Shown here in pieces: positions 21,701 through 32,477 of a DNA stretch of 64,000 nt. Source of the DNA: Clytia hemisphaerica (lineage: Eukaryota; Cnidaria; Hydrozoa; Leptothecata; Clytiidae); assembly GCA_902728285.1 (NCBI GenBank), contig CACVBU010001035.1, positions 114,735-178,734 of the forward strand, written 5' to 3'. The notes under the pieces are model-generated. The model was given only the letters and a program-made list of their open reading frames with translations, did no database searches and was not told the DNA's origin. The translations under genes were made by a program, and so were the position numbers. Position 1 is the stretch's first letter; every line of letters begins with the position of its first letter.

Positions 21701-24700
21701 AAACTAAGGTATGGTTTGAAAAGGAGTTAAAATATTCTTAATAATAATAGAATAAACTCATTTTAGGTTTCTTCTACTGAAGCGGTGACGTTTACTCCGT
21801 CAGCAGACAACAAATCAAAAGTCTACCTCATCCCTGTTTCAAACAGGAAGCATCTTCATGGGTTAACGTTGCTTCGTGAAGAAATCTACCGGATCTCGAA
21901 CGATGAGACGTTGTGCCCAAACATTAATCGAGAGATTCCCGAAAGCTGGTGGAAATTTGAGCAACTGTGCAACCATGAAAAGGACTTCAAGGAGACGCTG
22001 GAGGTTGACGAGCTATGGAAGACTGTCCAAGAAAAGAAAATTTCTTTTCACACGAAAAAGGACATGATTGAAGCTTTAAAATACTTCGATTCGACCAGCC
22101 CGATATTGTTTCTACCCTGTGTCAAAGATGTAGTATTTTTAAACATCAATTGGCTGTTTGGAGCTTTCAAAACCATTTTTAGACACGACTTCAATGAGTT
22201 CTTCGTCTACAAAGAAGAGTACGAAGACATGAATCCAATAGAATTTTGTCAAGAAAAAAGGATTCTTATGGATCAAGGCAAAATGGGGAAGAAATTATTC
22301 AAGTACTTACTACTTTTTCTTTTATGGGGCTCTCTTATTTAAATAATTTCGTTATCGTTTAAGAACGTCATCCCTCAATGTTTGGTGTTATTGTTATATT
22401 ATATATGAGGGTGGCTAATTAAAAGTGAAGTTATCCAGGACATGAAAGCATCTCTCAGGAATTTGAATTCAGGTCAAAATTAAGTGAAATGAGAATAGCC
22501 TCAGCAGCAGAACTTTTGTTATTGTTATCTATTATCTAAAAGATTCGGTAACGAATCGGGTAGAATATTGCTTCAATTTGATGTTTGTTTGAATGGGTAC
22601 CTTATCAATTTGGAAGTGTATCTCAGCGGGAATCTTCATAACATCAATGTATGTAACTGAAACAGGTTAACGGGCTCCTTCAGTTGACAAAACTTTGTAA
22701 ACTCAAACTATCTCAGTAATTCGAACAAACTTATGTTCCCCGTCAAATATTTTTTTATTTCGTTATCAGGTATGCTTTGTGGGACGTATTCAAAGAGAGT
22801 GAGGATAATTTCAACAAAGTTCTGGCACTGTTAATGAAATTCGGTTTGATATATAACATAAATGAAGAGGAATTTCTGATACCATGGTATTTGCCAGAAA
22901 GCATTCCAAGTGCAATTGATTCCAAGTCAAACAATGATCAGGTATGTTATAATTAACGGTATTTCTCTTGAGGGGGGGGGTAAAAATCTTGTATCCTATC
23001 TTTTCAAAATACCAACCGAAAATCTTTTCAATTCTTTTCCTCCGTAGACTTCCGCTTATTTTCGATATAATTTTGTATACCCCCTTATACTGATATCTAC
23101 CCTATTTCAAGCCTTACCCCCCCCTGGAATGGGATGGGATGGGATGGGATGGGAGAGACCTCCGAGGCAATACTGGACTCCACCTTTAACTTCAATTTGT
23201 TCATCTTTATTATATTTCAGGTCTACTTAACATGCTTAGTGTCGACTATCGTCCGTTTACCAGAAGGCTTCTTCCAACGTTTTATCGTCAAAGTACATTC
23301 CTTGAACATCTTCTTTCACATACGGCCATGGTCCAACGGTTTCATCGGCACATACCAGTTTGATGATAAAAATGCAGACCCGAATCACAAGAAGTCGCCA
23401 GGTGTCGGGAAACGTGATTTCAAGTTGAAGCTTTTCCACGAGAAATTGAAAGGTTTCAGTCAGATCACGGTGGAAGGATATGCCAATAAACAAGATATCT
23501 ATCACGTTTGGAATATGTTGAACCCAGTTCTCGAGGTAAACCAGTTTTTTTGTTCGACACCAGATCATAGATTTATAAAACTCGAAGGGCTAGATTTCGT
23601 GCTTTAAGCTATCGCAGGCACAAAAAAAGTGAATATCGGAAAAAGTTTTCTTGCTATTGTTTTCGAGAACCTGCGAAGCTTCTGATTGGTCAAGCGCTGA
23701 AATTCTATTGTAATATCACGTGACCTAGGTAGGATTTCTTACCTAACCACGGCACACTTTTCAGCAAAAATACGACATCTAGCCCTTCGGGCTTTATAAA
23801 TCTATGCCCCGGATTACATTCGTTTCTTATAGATGCAAGTAATTAGTGAAATATAATAGCGGATCAAGCCTCTTAAAACCCGTACCACCTTTCGTAGGCG
23901 CAGTCACGATTTAGTCAGTCCGGAGCATAGGATTTTGAGACTTTCTTGAGAGGGGAAACTGCAAATTAGGCTTGTCAAAACTTTTTTTAACTGGCGTTAC
24001 AGGCAATAGAGTGTGAAATTCTGGGAGAAAATAAGTACACTACAACAAGTTTTTTTACAAGTTTTTTATAATGAAATCCAATTTTCGGGTCAGCCATGGG
24101 GTTCTTTAGCATTCCAGCTCACTTTTTGAAAAATCTGACTTGACCACCCCTAATATTATACCATATTATGTATATTTGGCCAAGGGCCATGGTTAAATGA
24201 TATAAAAAGGTTTTACTTTACGGGATAATGAAACATTTTGCCTAATTAGCAACATGGTTGTTTGTGAAGAAAACAATGTGTAATGAAACCTCAAGGAATG
24301 ATGTCCGAGATTTAATTCTGATTTCGGATTTCCATCATCTTCAGGCTAAGTCTTTCCCGAAATATTCCATCTTCTGGCATAACTTTTCATTCTTTAAGTA
24401 TTTTATGACAAATGCCACCAAGTCACGAAACGTAATGATGTCCTAGATTTTAGTACTCAAAGTTGTCCAAAAAACAGGGTCGTCGTAATGGAAAATGGAG
24501 AGGTGGGGTGGAAAAGTCTTCAAATTTTAATAAATGAGGGATCTAATTATCGGGGGGTTGGAAATTGTACCTCTAAATACCTCAAAAATGAGGTAATTAT
24601 AGACTGGCTATTTAGAGGAAAATAAGGGACTTTGCTTTTGGTAGCTAAAAATATTTTCAAAAGTCAATAAACGGGGGGTTCCTTACTTCAAGGTCCGAGA

Positions 24701-27700
24701 GGTTTTGAAAAAAATCGAAAAATTAACAAGCGGGGGGAGGGGTGCGTTTATTAGGCACCTGGGAGTACCATAACACACGGTTTTTCTTTTCGTTGTGCGA
24801 ATTATTATATGGGTTACACTTGATAAATTGTTGTTTAAATCGTTTATTCTTTGTTTGCTACCCGTAGGCTTTGGAGGATTTCTTGCAAGAATGGAAAGGC
24901 ATCAAATATACCATCTTCACCGCATGCCCAAGCTGTTTGCAATCCACCCCCAGCAAACAACCATTCTTTTGGGACTTGAAGCTCAAACACGTGTATGATG
25001 ATTTCGAACCGATCTATTGCCAGCTGGAAGGGAAAAGAATCGATAAATGGCTCGTCTATCCTCCTCCATGTAAGCATAAAGGTTACGTCATATCTTCCTT
25101 CGCTTCGAGCGTAAAACTCCTCCCCTTGGGATATCCGCACTGCTCTTTTTGAATTAACCCTTGTCCGTTCGTCCGTTCGTCTGTTGCCAGCTTTTCTCGG
25201 AATCGGCTCATTAGTTTTTTCTAATTTTTTGCACAATGATGCAAAATGGCAATGCCCAAAATGTGACAGAGCTCAATTTTCGAGAAAAAAAATTTCCGGC
25301 TGAAAATGGCGGGAATATGCCGGAAAAACTGGTTTTTCCGCATTTTCTCGAGATTTCATCATTAGTTTTTTTCTGATTTTTTCCTCAAAGATGCGTTTTA
25401 ACAATGCCCTGCCGGAAATCGCCGTTTTTCTGGATTTTCATTGGACTTTCTCCATATAATTGGTTGTTTTTTCATTTAAAAACATTATCAATAGCAATGC
25501 CTACCATCAAGCATGTTTCAATTTTCAATAAAATTGATTTTTGAAGCCGGAACTTTCTAAAAATCGCCGGAACAGCCGATTTTCGCCGGAAAAACGGTAT
25601 TTCTTGAATTTCTTGAGCTGTACTTTATATTTTTTCATGAAATTTTGCACACTGATGCAAAATGTCAATACCTAAATTGTGACAGAGCCCGATTTTCGAA
25701 AAAAAATCATTTCCGGCCGAAAATGCCGGAAATATACCGGAAAAAACTGTTTTTTTTGCATTTTCTCGAGATTTTATCATTAGTTTTTTCTGATTTTTTC
25801 CTCCAAGATACGTATTAACAATGCCCAAAACACTGCCTAGTTGGATTTTTGAGAAAAAAATTTTTCCGGCGGAAAATGCCTGAAATATGCCTGAAATCGC
25901 CGTTTTTCTAGATTTTCATTGGACTTTTTCCTTGTAATTGGTTGTTTTTTCATTCAAAAACATTATTAATAGCAATGCCCATCATCAAGCATGTTTCAAT
26001 TTTCAATAAAATTGATTTTTGAAGCCGGAACTATTTTAAAAGTCGCCGGAACAACCTATTTTCGCCGGAAAGACAGTATTTCTTGAATTTCTCGAGCTGT
26101 ACTTTATATTTTTTTATGAAATTTTGCACACTGATGCAATATGACAATACCTGAAATGTGACGGAGCCCGATTTTAAAACATTTTTTTCCGGCCGAAAAT
26201 GCCGGAAATATGCCGGAAAAACCGGTTTTTGACTTTTTCTCGAATTTTCATTATTAGTTTTTTCAGATTTTTTGCAGAAAGATGCGTATTCGCAATGCTC
26301 AAAACATGGCCGAGTTCGATCTTTGAGAAAAAAAATTTTCCCGTTGAAAATGCCGGAAATCGCCGTTTTTGCAGATTTTCATTGGATTTTTTCTTTATAT
26401 TCACCATCAAGCCTGATTCAATTGTCAATAAAACTGATTTTTGCGACCAGAACTTCCAATTTATTTTTTCCCTACAACCCTTCCCTCTCCCCCCATCAAC
26501 AATCAATGGTGAATTTATTGCGTTGTGTATTTTCGCTGAACGCTATATTTTCTGACTGATTTTTTTCATTTTTCTTTTCGCATTGCTATCTAACTTTCAT
26601 CATCAGGTAGGTCCATTCAGCATGTTGCTTGTTTAAATTGTTTGTTTTTTTCAGTTTAATTCGCATGTGCACTGAGGTTTTAATTTTAGACATTTACCTG
26701 CATTTACTTAAAATCTCAAGCATCTGATCATCGCTCACTTCTTTGTTGAATCTAAATTTTTTTTAGACATGTGACTTCCCAAGAAGTTAAAAAAAATCCC
26801 ATTGCCAGTATGATATTTTATTGAGTCCCCCGAGTCACCATTCAAATCACGCAATCACGCAAAAATAATTTCCAAATCACGTTATCATGAGTTAAACTTC
26901 CTTTCTATCACAATCACGTTGGTAGACTGGCACGCCAGTCGGGCTGGAACGGTATCACGCGGGAAAAGTGAGCGTAGGAGTTAGGTAAGCGTAGGAAGAA
27001 ATTTTGTCGGCGGCGAGGGCTGAAAGCCCGACTGGAGCGAAACCCCAGGAAGGAAAAAACGGCTAAGCTGAAGCCCCAATCTTACAACGCCAGATTTCGG
27101 CGTTGTAGAAATGAATGAACTTTGAGAAATTCGTGAAATGAGAAATGAAAACTTCCGTCAAAGTCGCAGATCGTGTTGTTTTGATTTTTGAGGAGGGAGT
27201 GATTGGAAAAAATAATGGCTGACTTCTAGTGGAAATTTTTATTTGAAAAGATTTTGTTTTGTTTCTTGTTTCTTATTGATGAGTCTCTTCTTTGTGTATA
27301 TGTCATATGTGGCTTTTCTTCATGGTTCTCTGCATGCAAAATTCTTTGGCTCATTTTTGATTGTTTTTTGTTTTGATTTGAGAGAGAGGCAAGCGAAGAT
27401 GGAAAATCTTGTAACATCAGTTATCAGAACTTGTTGACTTGTTATCTTTTCCTATTCATAACTCATTCAATTTTAGGAATGGAGTATTCAGATTGCAAAC
27501 ACTATGGACTGTGAGTTTTTTTTTCATTTCAGCTTTCTTTTTCCTAGGTTTGCAGGTGGTAATCAAAGGGATAACCCAGGTACAGTAGCTAACAATTATT
27601 TACTGACATTCAAACACATAAGACGTTTTAATTTTCCAGGACTCACAAGTCAAAGGTTCTTTATCAAAAATATATGGTTGTTGGACTACCAGAGACTACT

Positions 27701-30672
27701 ACACGACACTGACACAATGTCGTGTGTATTGCATTGGAAGTGCTACAAACTTTGTGAATATCTACCTGGTTATCCCTTTGTTTTGAGTTTGATACGTACT
27801 GTATCTATCCCTATGATAAAATTACACAGTTTTGAGTAGAAATAAAGTTATGGTAAAGCGGCACTGACAAATTTCTCCAAAAAATATTTTCTTTCAAATT
27901 ATGAAATATTAAAAGTCTTCTTGCTGTACATCTAAAAATGATTAAATTTTTTTGCCATGCTTATGTTTTACTCAATTCTAGTATTTTTTCCAAAACTTAT
28001 ATATACTTACGTAGAGGGAAATTTAGCAGAATTTATGGAGAAAATTAAGAATTCTCAGTTTGGCAACAAAAATTTCTCAAACGTACTGTACACATAGTAC
28101 CTACTATAACTTTAAACATTTACATATTTTTAAATTGCCAGATTAGTGTGGCAAGAAAACTCATTTTTTTCATTCAGCCATAAATCTTCAAGTGTGAAGT
28201 TAATTTTACAGTACACATACTTACAATTTACAGAAAAATGGGTGATAGGTATATGTCACATGTTCAACAACCCATTTTTTCCACAGCTTACTTGTTCAAC
28301 AAATTCTTGTCAAATTGAATGTCGAACAAGTGGGTTGTGGAACAAATGGGTGCCAAAATGATCGACAACCCAGTTGATTGACAATCCACTTGTTCGACAA
28401 TCTATATAGTTGTTCAACAGACCAGTTGTTTGAGAGAAGAGTGTCGAACAAGTGGTCGTCGAACAACCATGCAGTCAAGTAAATGGGTGTCGAACTAATA
28501 ACTGTCAAACAACCGGTCTAACAAATGTACCGTCGGACAAGTATACTGTCGAACAAGTGGGATTTCCCCAAAATTATAGTTGTACGTAGATGAAAATTTG
28601 TGCAAATTTCAATTTTTCACAAATTAAATTTGTACATGACAGATGTTACATTTTTCAGTCGACAAACTGAAATACTTAATTATAATAATACACTTATAAT
28701 AATAATTATGCACCAATGTGTCATTGTTTTGAGGTTGGAGTTTTAGTTATTCAACATATGACATCTTAACTATTAAAAGTAAGTACTTTTCTGTAAGTTT
28801 TCCATTTAATTTTCTATGTGTACGTGTAATTTTCCTGTGCTTGGCTGGTACGTTACATGCTGACAGTCAGGACAGGTTGTTTTTTGTAGCAGTGAGTCTG
28901 TTGAAGAGGGTTGGACTGTCAGACAGCAGCCTGGCAGTAATGACATTGAGAGTGATGAGAGGGATAATCTTTGGAGTTTCTTTAAACTAACCAGGAAACG
29001 CTGTTTATTCTCACAATAACCTAAAAAAAGTTTTCAAACCGTGATATTACAAGTGTCAGAATTATTGATTATTATGATATGTTATTATTTTTAAAATAGT
29101 GTCAAAATTTTTTCAAAAAGGTTATTTTGTTGGGTACTTTTGAGCAGAGTTCCTGCCTGGTTAGTGTTAATGTTGTATTCATAGAAAAGAGTGTTGGAGG
29201 GGTTCACTTAGCCACAATGAGACTAGAGTAATCAAGTTCCTTAACAAGTAGTCTGTAAGTACTAAAATAAAAAGCAAAAAGTATTTAGGTGGAACCAGAT
29301 TAGACTGTTAGAAAAAATATTTCTTACCTTGAATGAAAGAGGCTAGCAAAAAGCCCCAAAAGCACGTAATATATACCACCAACCTGCATAAGGAAAACTG
29401 AATAATCCTTGCACACTTTTGATGATTGTAGAAAACTGAAGCTAAATTGCAAATACTTACCTTTCTAAGAATGTATGAATAACAAAAACAACTAAAGATG
29501 TAAAAGTTTCAAAACTTGAAAGGTGGCTCCTCCACCACCCAAAATTCAAAACAAAGTGGTCTGTCGGCTTTTCTCCCTCCAAAATTTAGGAAAGCACTCC
29601 TCCGTTCTCACAACCTCCAAAATGAAGCCGTGGCAGAATGTTCTAGTCTGTATATCAGCAGCCTCTCACCAACTTTTGCTCGCTCTCCTACGCAGCTCCT
29701 ATTCTAGCAAACGCCCGCCGCCTTTATGTTCCCGCCCTCTGACATGATTAATTTACAGACTAGTTTGCTAGTCTATCACGTTGGCCACGTTGGTTCCTCC
29801 GGTCACGCAATCACTCACTTTTAAAATCTTAAATCTCGGAATCACGAACTTAAAAAACGCCAATCATGCCAATCTTTTATTGGCTCGTAACTACGATATC
29901 AGCTTATGGGAGCTGTTGTTCGACTCTGCTTTTGGTTGTTAACAAAATTAATTTAAAATAGCTTAAATGTCTGGGAAGTGATTACCTTAGCTGACCTTAG
30001 AATAAATTAAATACTTTCTGGCTAGGGACGTGGTCATTTTGAGCTTTTGAATCGATACATTGAGAAAAAGTATGCTTGATTTGAGGCTCGAATCGACATT
30101 AAAGCAATTGTTCTTCTTGTTTTAGCTTTCTCCATTTTGGATCATTTGGATGATGAGAAACGAAACGAAAGATTGAAAGGTGCAAACTCAATTTTTATTT
30201 TGAATGAAAATTTGAAGCATAATGCACAAAACTAATACATTATTCTAAATTCTACAAATTTTTGTGTGTCGGAGCCAAAGATCGAATTGAAGATATTTGA
30301 CCATCTGAGATTTGTGTACAATTTATGCAAACTGTATTCAATAAGCTACAGGTAGAAATTATTAATAAAACTTTGTTCATTCTTTTAGCAAATTTGAGTC
30401 CCGAAGAGAAAGATAATATCGCTGGAAAGATGGGCGATCGAGCAGAAGACTTGCGTGCCGCTTTAGGTGTCGAGAAAGGATTGATGGAGAAAATAAGCTC
30501 GGACACTAATCTTCGAGAGCGAGTCTATCAAATTATTCAGTTTTGGGAACAAAAGAACAAAATTATCACCATCGAAAGATTTATGAAGTGTTTGAATGGA
30601 ATGACACCCCTTCCTCATGAAATATTTGAGATTCTATTGCATGTTCCTGAAGATGAGTGTTGTAGCCCTTGA
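18733..30672 (+). CDS. LRR-Roc-COR GTPase with C-terminal Death domain
   Basis: Nine exons join in phase to 1104 codons: 18733-19954, 20522-20698, 20822-21174, 21767-22302, 22770-22941, 23221-23535, 24868-25069, 30126-30179 and 30389-30672. Residues 1-115 are basic, Ser/Lys-rich and low complexity. About ten leucine-rich repeats span 130-375. The junction NPLQRPPYEIAKEGPDSIRS is typical of Roco proteins. The Roc domain has a P-loop GNEKSGKT (403-410), T429 and DCAGQ (449-453), with TFID (511-514) where THxD/TKxD is usual. A COR-type region covers about 590-990. The last 94 residues form a Death domain (DLRAALGV, RVYQIIQFWEQKNKIITIER). There is no kinase domain. The architecture recalls MFHAS1 or DAPK1 relatives, and suggests a cytosolic scaffold for immune or cell-death signalling. 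The 54-bp penultimate exon is assigned by phase only, and further exons may hide in the 5-kb intron before it. Confidence 0.85.
20214..20300 (-). repeat. Possible tRNA-derived SINE head
   Basis: In the first Roco intron the minus strand reads GGAGCGTTTGGATATGGTGC followed by GGAGGTTGTGGGTTCAACCC. The latter contains a good RNA polymerase III B box (GGTTCAACCCC). An A-box-like AGCTGG lies upstream. The cloverleaf is poor at the acceptor stem, so it is a degenerate SINE rather than a tRNA gene. Confidence 0.4.
21391..21426 (+). other. Candidate 36-bp alternative microexon (Roco gene)
   Basis: TTTCTAG at 21384-21390 precedes 12 open codons (IHHLHKEPRGGE), followed by a GTATTT donor. It lies between two phase-0 exons and preserves the frame. 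Inclusion would lengthen the Roc-COR linker by 12 residues. Only transcripts can show use. Confidence 0.35.
23129..23153. repeat. (ATGGG)n microsatellite
   Basis: About five perfect units lie in the Roco intron, 65 bp before an exon. Confidence 0.9.
23566..23806. mobile_element. Short MITE in Roco intron
   Basis: CATAGATTTATAAA (23566), then GAAGGGCTAGAT, pairs with ATCTAGCCCTTC, then TTTATAAATCTATG, ending 23806. It starts about 30 bp after the 23221-23535 exon. The TSD is not clear. It is 241 bp and non-coding. Confidence 0.65.
23807..24867. other. Roco intron with dispersed repeat
   Basis: 24540-24640 (GGGGGGTTGGAAATTGTACC, CTCTAAATACC, AAAATGAGGT) is similar in inverted orientation to about 40965-41036. 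It is a dispersed element fragment. A second G-rich phrase lies at 24733. No exon was found. Confidence 0.5.
25231..26460. repeat. Intronic tandem repeat, ~0.42-0.48-kb units, CCGGAAA-rich
   Basis: Three degenerate units begin with GCACA(A/C)TGATGCAA at 25231, 25647 and 26126 (spacing 416 and 479 bp). Each contains several GCCGGAAAT / CGCCGGAA phrases and a TTCAATAAAATTGATTTTTG block. The array fills much of the large intron between the last COR exon and the Death-domain exons. Confidence 0.85.
26461..28260. other. Roco intron, no exon recognised
   Basis: 26820-27120 holds repeated CAATCACG / AATCACG phrases and a GC-richer block with GACTGG...CCAGTC pairs, typical of transposon ends. An open stretch at 27504-27839 has no flanking splice sites in phase, and was not accepted as an exon. 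Confidence 0.4.
28261..28560. repeat. Degenerate GTCGAACAAGTGG array
   Basis: Across 300 bp, phrases related to TGTCGAACAAGTGG or its complement occur about every 20-30 bp, for example at 28321, 28440 and 28546. They form many possible short hairpins. This resembles the subterminal arrays of MITEs, but terminal inverted repeats were not located. Confidence 0.6.
28561..30125. other. Roco intron with dispersed repeat at 29690-29790
   Basis: 29710-29790 (CCGCC, TATGTTCCCGCC, ACATGATTAATTT, CAGACTAGTTT) is similar to 46020-46110, so it is a dispersed repeat fragment. The rest is AT-rich intron without recognised exons. Confidence 0.45.
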
Positions 30673-32477
30673 CATTTATTGATGTTTTTTGGAAATAATG
30701 GAGTACTATCGCTTAATAGTGATACTGTGCCTACCTAATCATTCCTTATCATGCAAAAACATTTTTTTGAATGGCGTACGATTTGACTATTTTTTTATTT
30801 GAATAGAGGGGATCCCTCCCCCTTTTGAAGGAGTCAGCTATCTTCGCTTTCAAAACACCTTATTGTGCAATATTTCCATGTAAGTATCATAAGGCTCAAA
30901 CAAAGAAATTTTTCTTCGTTTTTGTATTTTCTCATATCCCTAGGTTTAGCAAATTTGTTGGCTTATTTAAGATACAATGTTAATTTTCTTCTTCTAAAGT
31001 TATATATTCAAATGTGAATAAGATATTTTTTATATATTATAATACTCCTCGAGGTTTATATTTTATACTCAATTTAATTTGTAAAGAATTTTAGGTAGAT
31101 TAAATGGTACTAGGCAACTTACTTAGAATCAGTCTTCACAGTATTGTCTCAGGTCGTTTTTATCTCTCAGAGAAGTATAATGAGCGACTTTTTGCAACTT
31201 AAAATTTCGCAAAATTCAGCAAAGTGTACGTTCCCCCTAGAATTGCGGTAAATTTACTCAAAATGATATTTTTCTTTTGACTCATGGGTTTTAAATCGAT
31301 CATTTTATGGAGTGTTTTTTTTCTTTTATTTATGATGATTTATATAGCGTTTTTGTTACACAATTTCATTTTTGGAAAATATTTTTCGTTCGGTATATTT
31401 TTTTTCATTTTTTTTTTTCATTTGCTGATCATCGATTTAATTTTTGTGGAATTACAAATTTTTTTTACCGTAGAAAGATCTTTCAATTTTTCAAAATTGT
31501 GTCACCAATTTAGAATGTTTCAAAAGTCAAAAATGTGACTTTGAACGAGTCCCTTTTCTCTTCTCAGATTTTATGGTCCATCCAAGTCTCAAAATGGTAA
31601 GGGAAATGTTTTGAAAATATTCAATATTTACTAAAATGTTCATTTTTGTTAAAGCTCGCGGTTGGGAGGCTCCCGAAATTTCGTTTATTCCACTTTTTTT
31701 ACTCTTAGACTCCCGGGGAAACTTGACAAAACATGTGATAGGTATGTGCGACAAAAGTCCCTCACCGAGGTCTCTTAAAGGGTACCAAAATCACTAAGGA
31801 AGGTTGAGAATTCCCCTCTCAAAGCGTCACAATTTTTGAAAATCTTGACTAAAGTTTGGAAAAAATCGCCAAAGAAATTGACAAATATCTCTCAAGGGGT
31901 CTTAACAATGTCAAAATTGTTTCTCTTTATCCTTTATGGATCAACTTAGACATACCCGTCGCAAACCTAGTAGCCTCCCTCCAGGGGATTTTCGAGTGCA
32001 AAGAAAACCTTGATTTTTGCTATTTTGACTCAGGGGAATCAGATAATCGAGAAAGAAGTACTGAAATTAATACTGAAGATGCTTTTAAGATTTTTTCAAA
32101 TCGGTCTTTTAGCCGCTCGGGTGCAAAAAAAACGCAAATTTTGAGTACCTGTGTAGCTGGGCCCTTAAATTGTTGGTTACCATGCTAGCATGAATTCAAG
32201 AATTACAAATATTAGCACAAGTGTGTTAACACCTTTTTCAAGCTTTTTCAATGTGATGAATCAAATCAAAAGCTGTAATAATATCCTATTTGTAAAATGG
32301 GAAAACCAAAGTGAAAATTTTTATTTCTGAAGTATACAACTTTTAAATGATAATAAATAATAATGTTAAGAAAATTGGAAAAAAGTTAAGTATTCTAAAA
32401 CTCAAAATAGTGCCGAATACAATTTAGTTTGCCGTGCCAGCTCGGCGCTCACACCAAAACAAGCAGATTTTCGGAAA
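30673..32477. other. Intergenic: Roco 3' side and RNASEK 5' side
   Basis: The distance between the two + strand genes is 1.8 kb. There is no canonical AATAAA close to the Roco stop; ATTAAA at about 31100 is a weak candidate. A plus-strand ORF at 31856-32188 has no recognisable domain and no support. The last 80 bases before the RNASEK ATG are less AT-rich and probably include its 5' UTR and promoter. Confidence 0.4.

Noticed and set aside
21689-21708. 20-bp candidate exon before the COR exon of the Roco gene
   Set aside because: Splice-like ends, but 20 bp would break the reading frame.
26174-26559. ORFs on both strands in the CCGGAAA array
   Set aside because: By-products of repeated sequence without protein character.
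27504-27839. 111-codon ORF in the large Roco intron as a possible extra exon
   Set aside because: No acceptor/donor pair gives the required phase; composition is not similar to Roco proteins.
28261-28560. CRISPR-like repeat spacing
   Set aside because: Words vary in sequence, orientation and spacing, and the surrounding DNA is animal. Not a CRISPR array.
31856-32188. 110-codon plus-strand ORF upstream of RNASEK
   Set aside because: No ATG at a sensible start, no homology recognised, no splice partners. Could not be supported.
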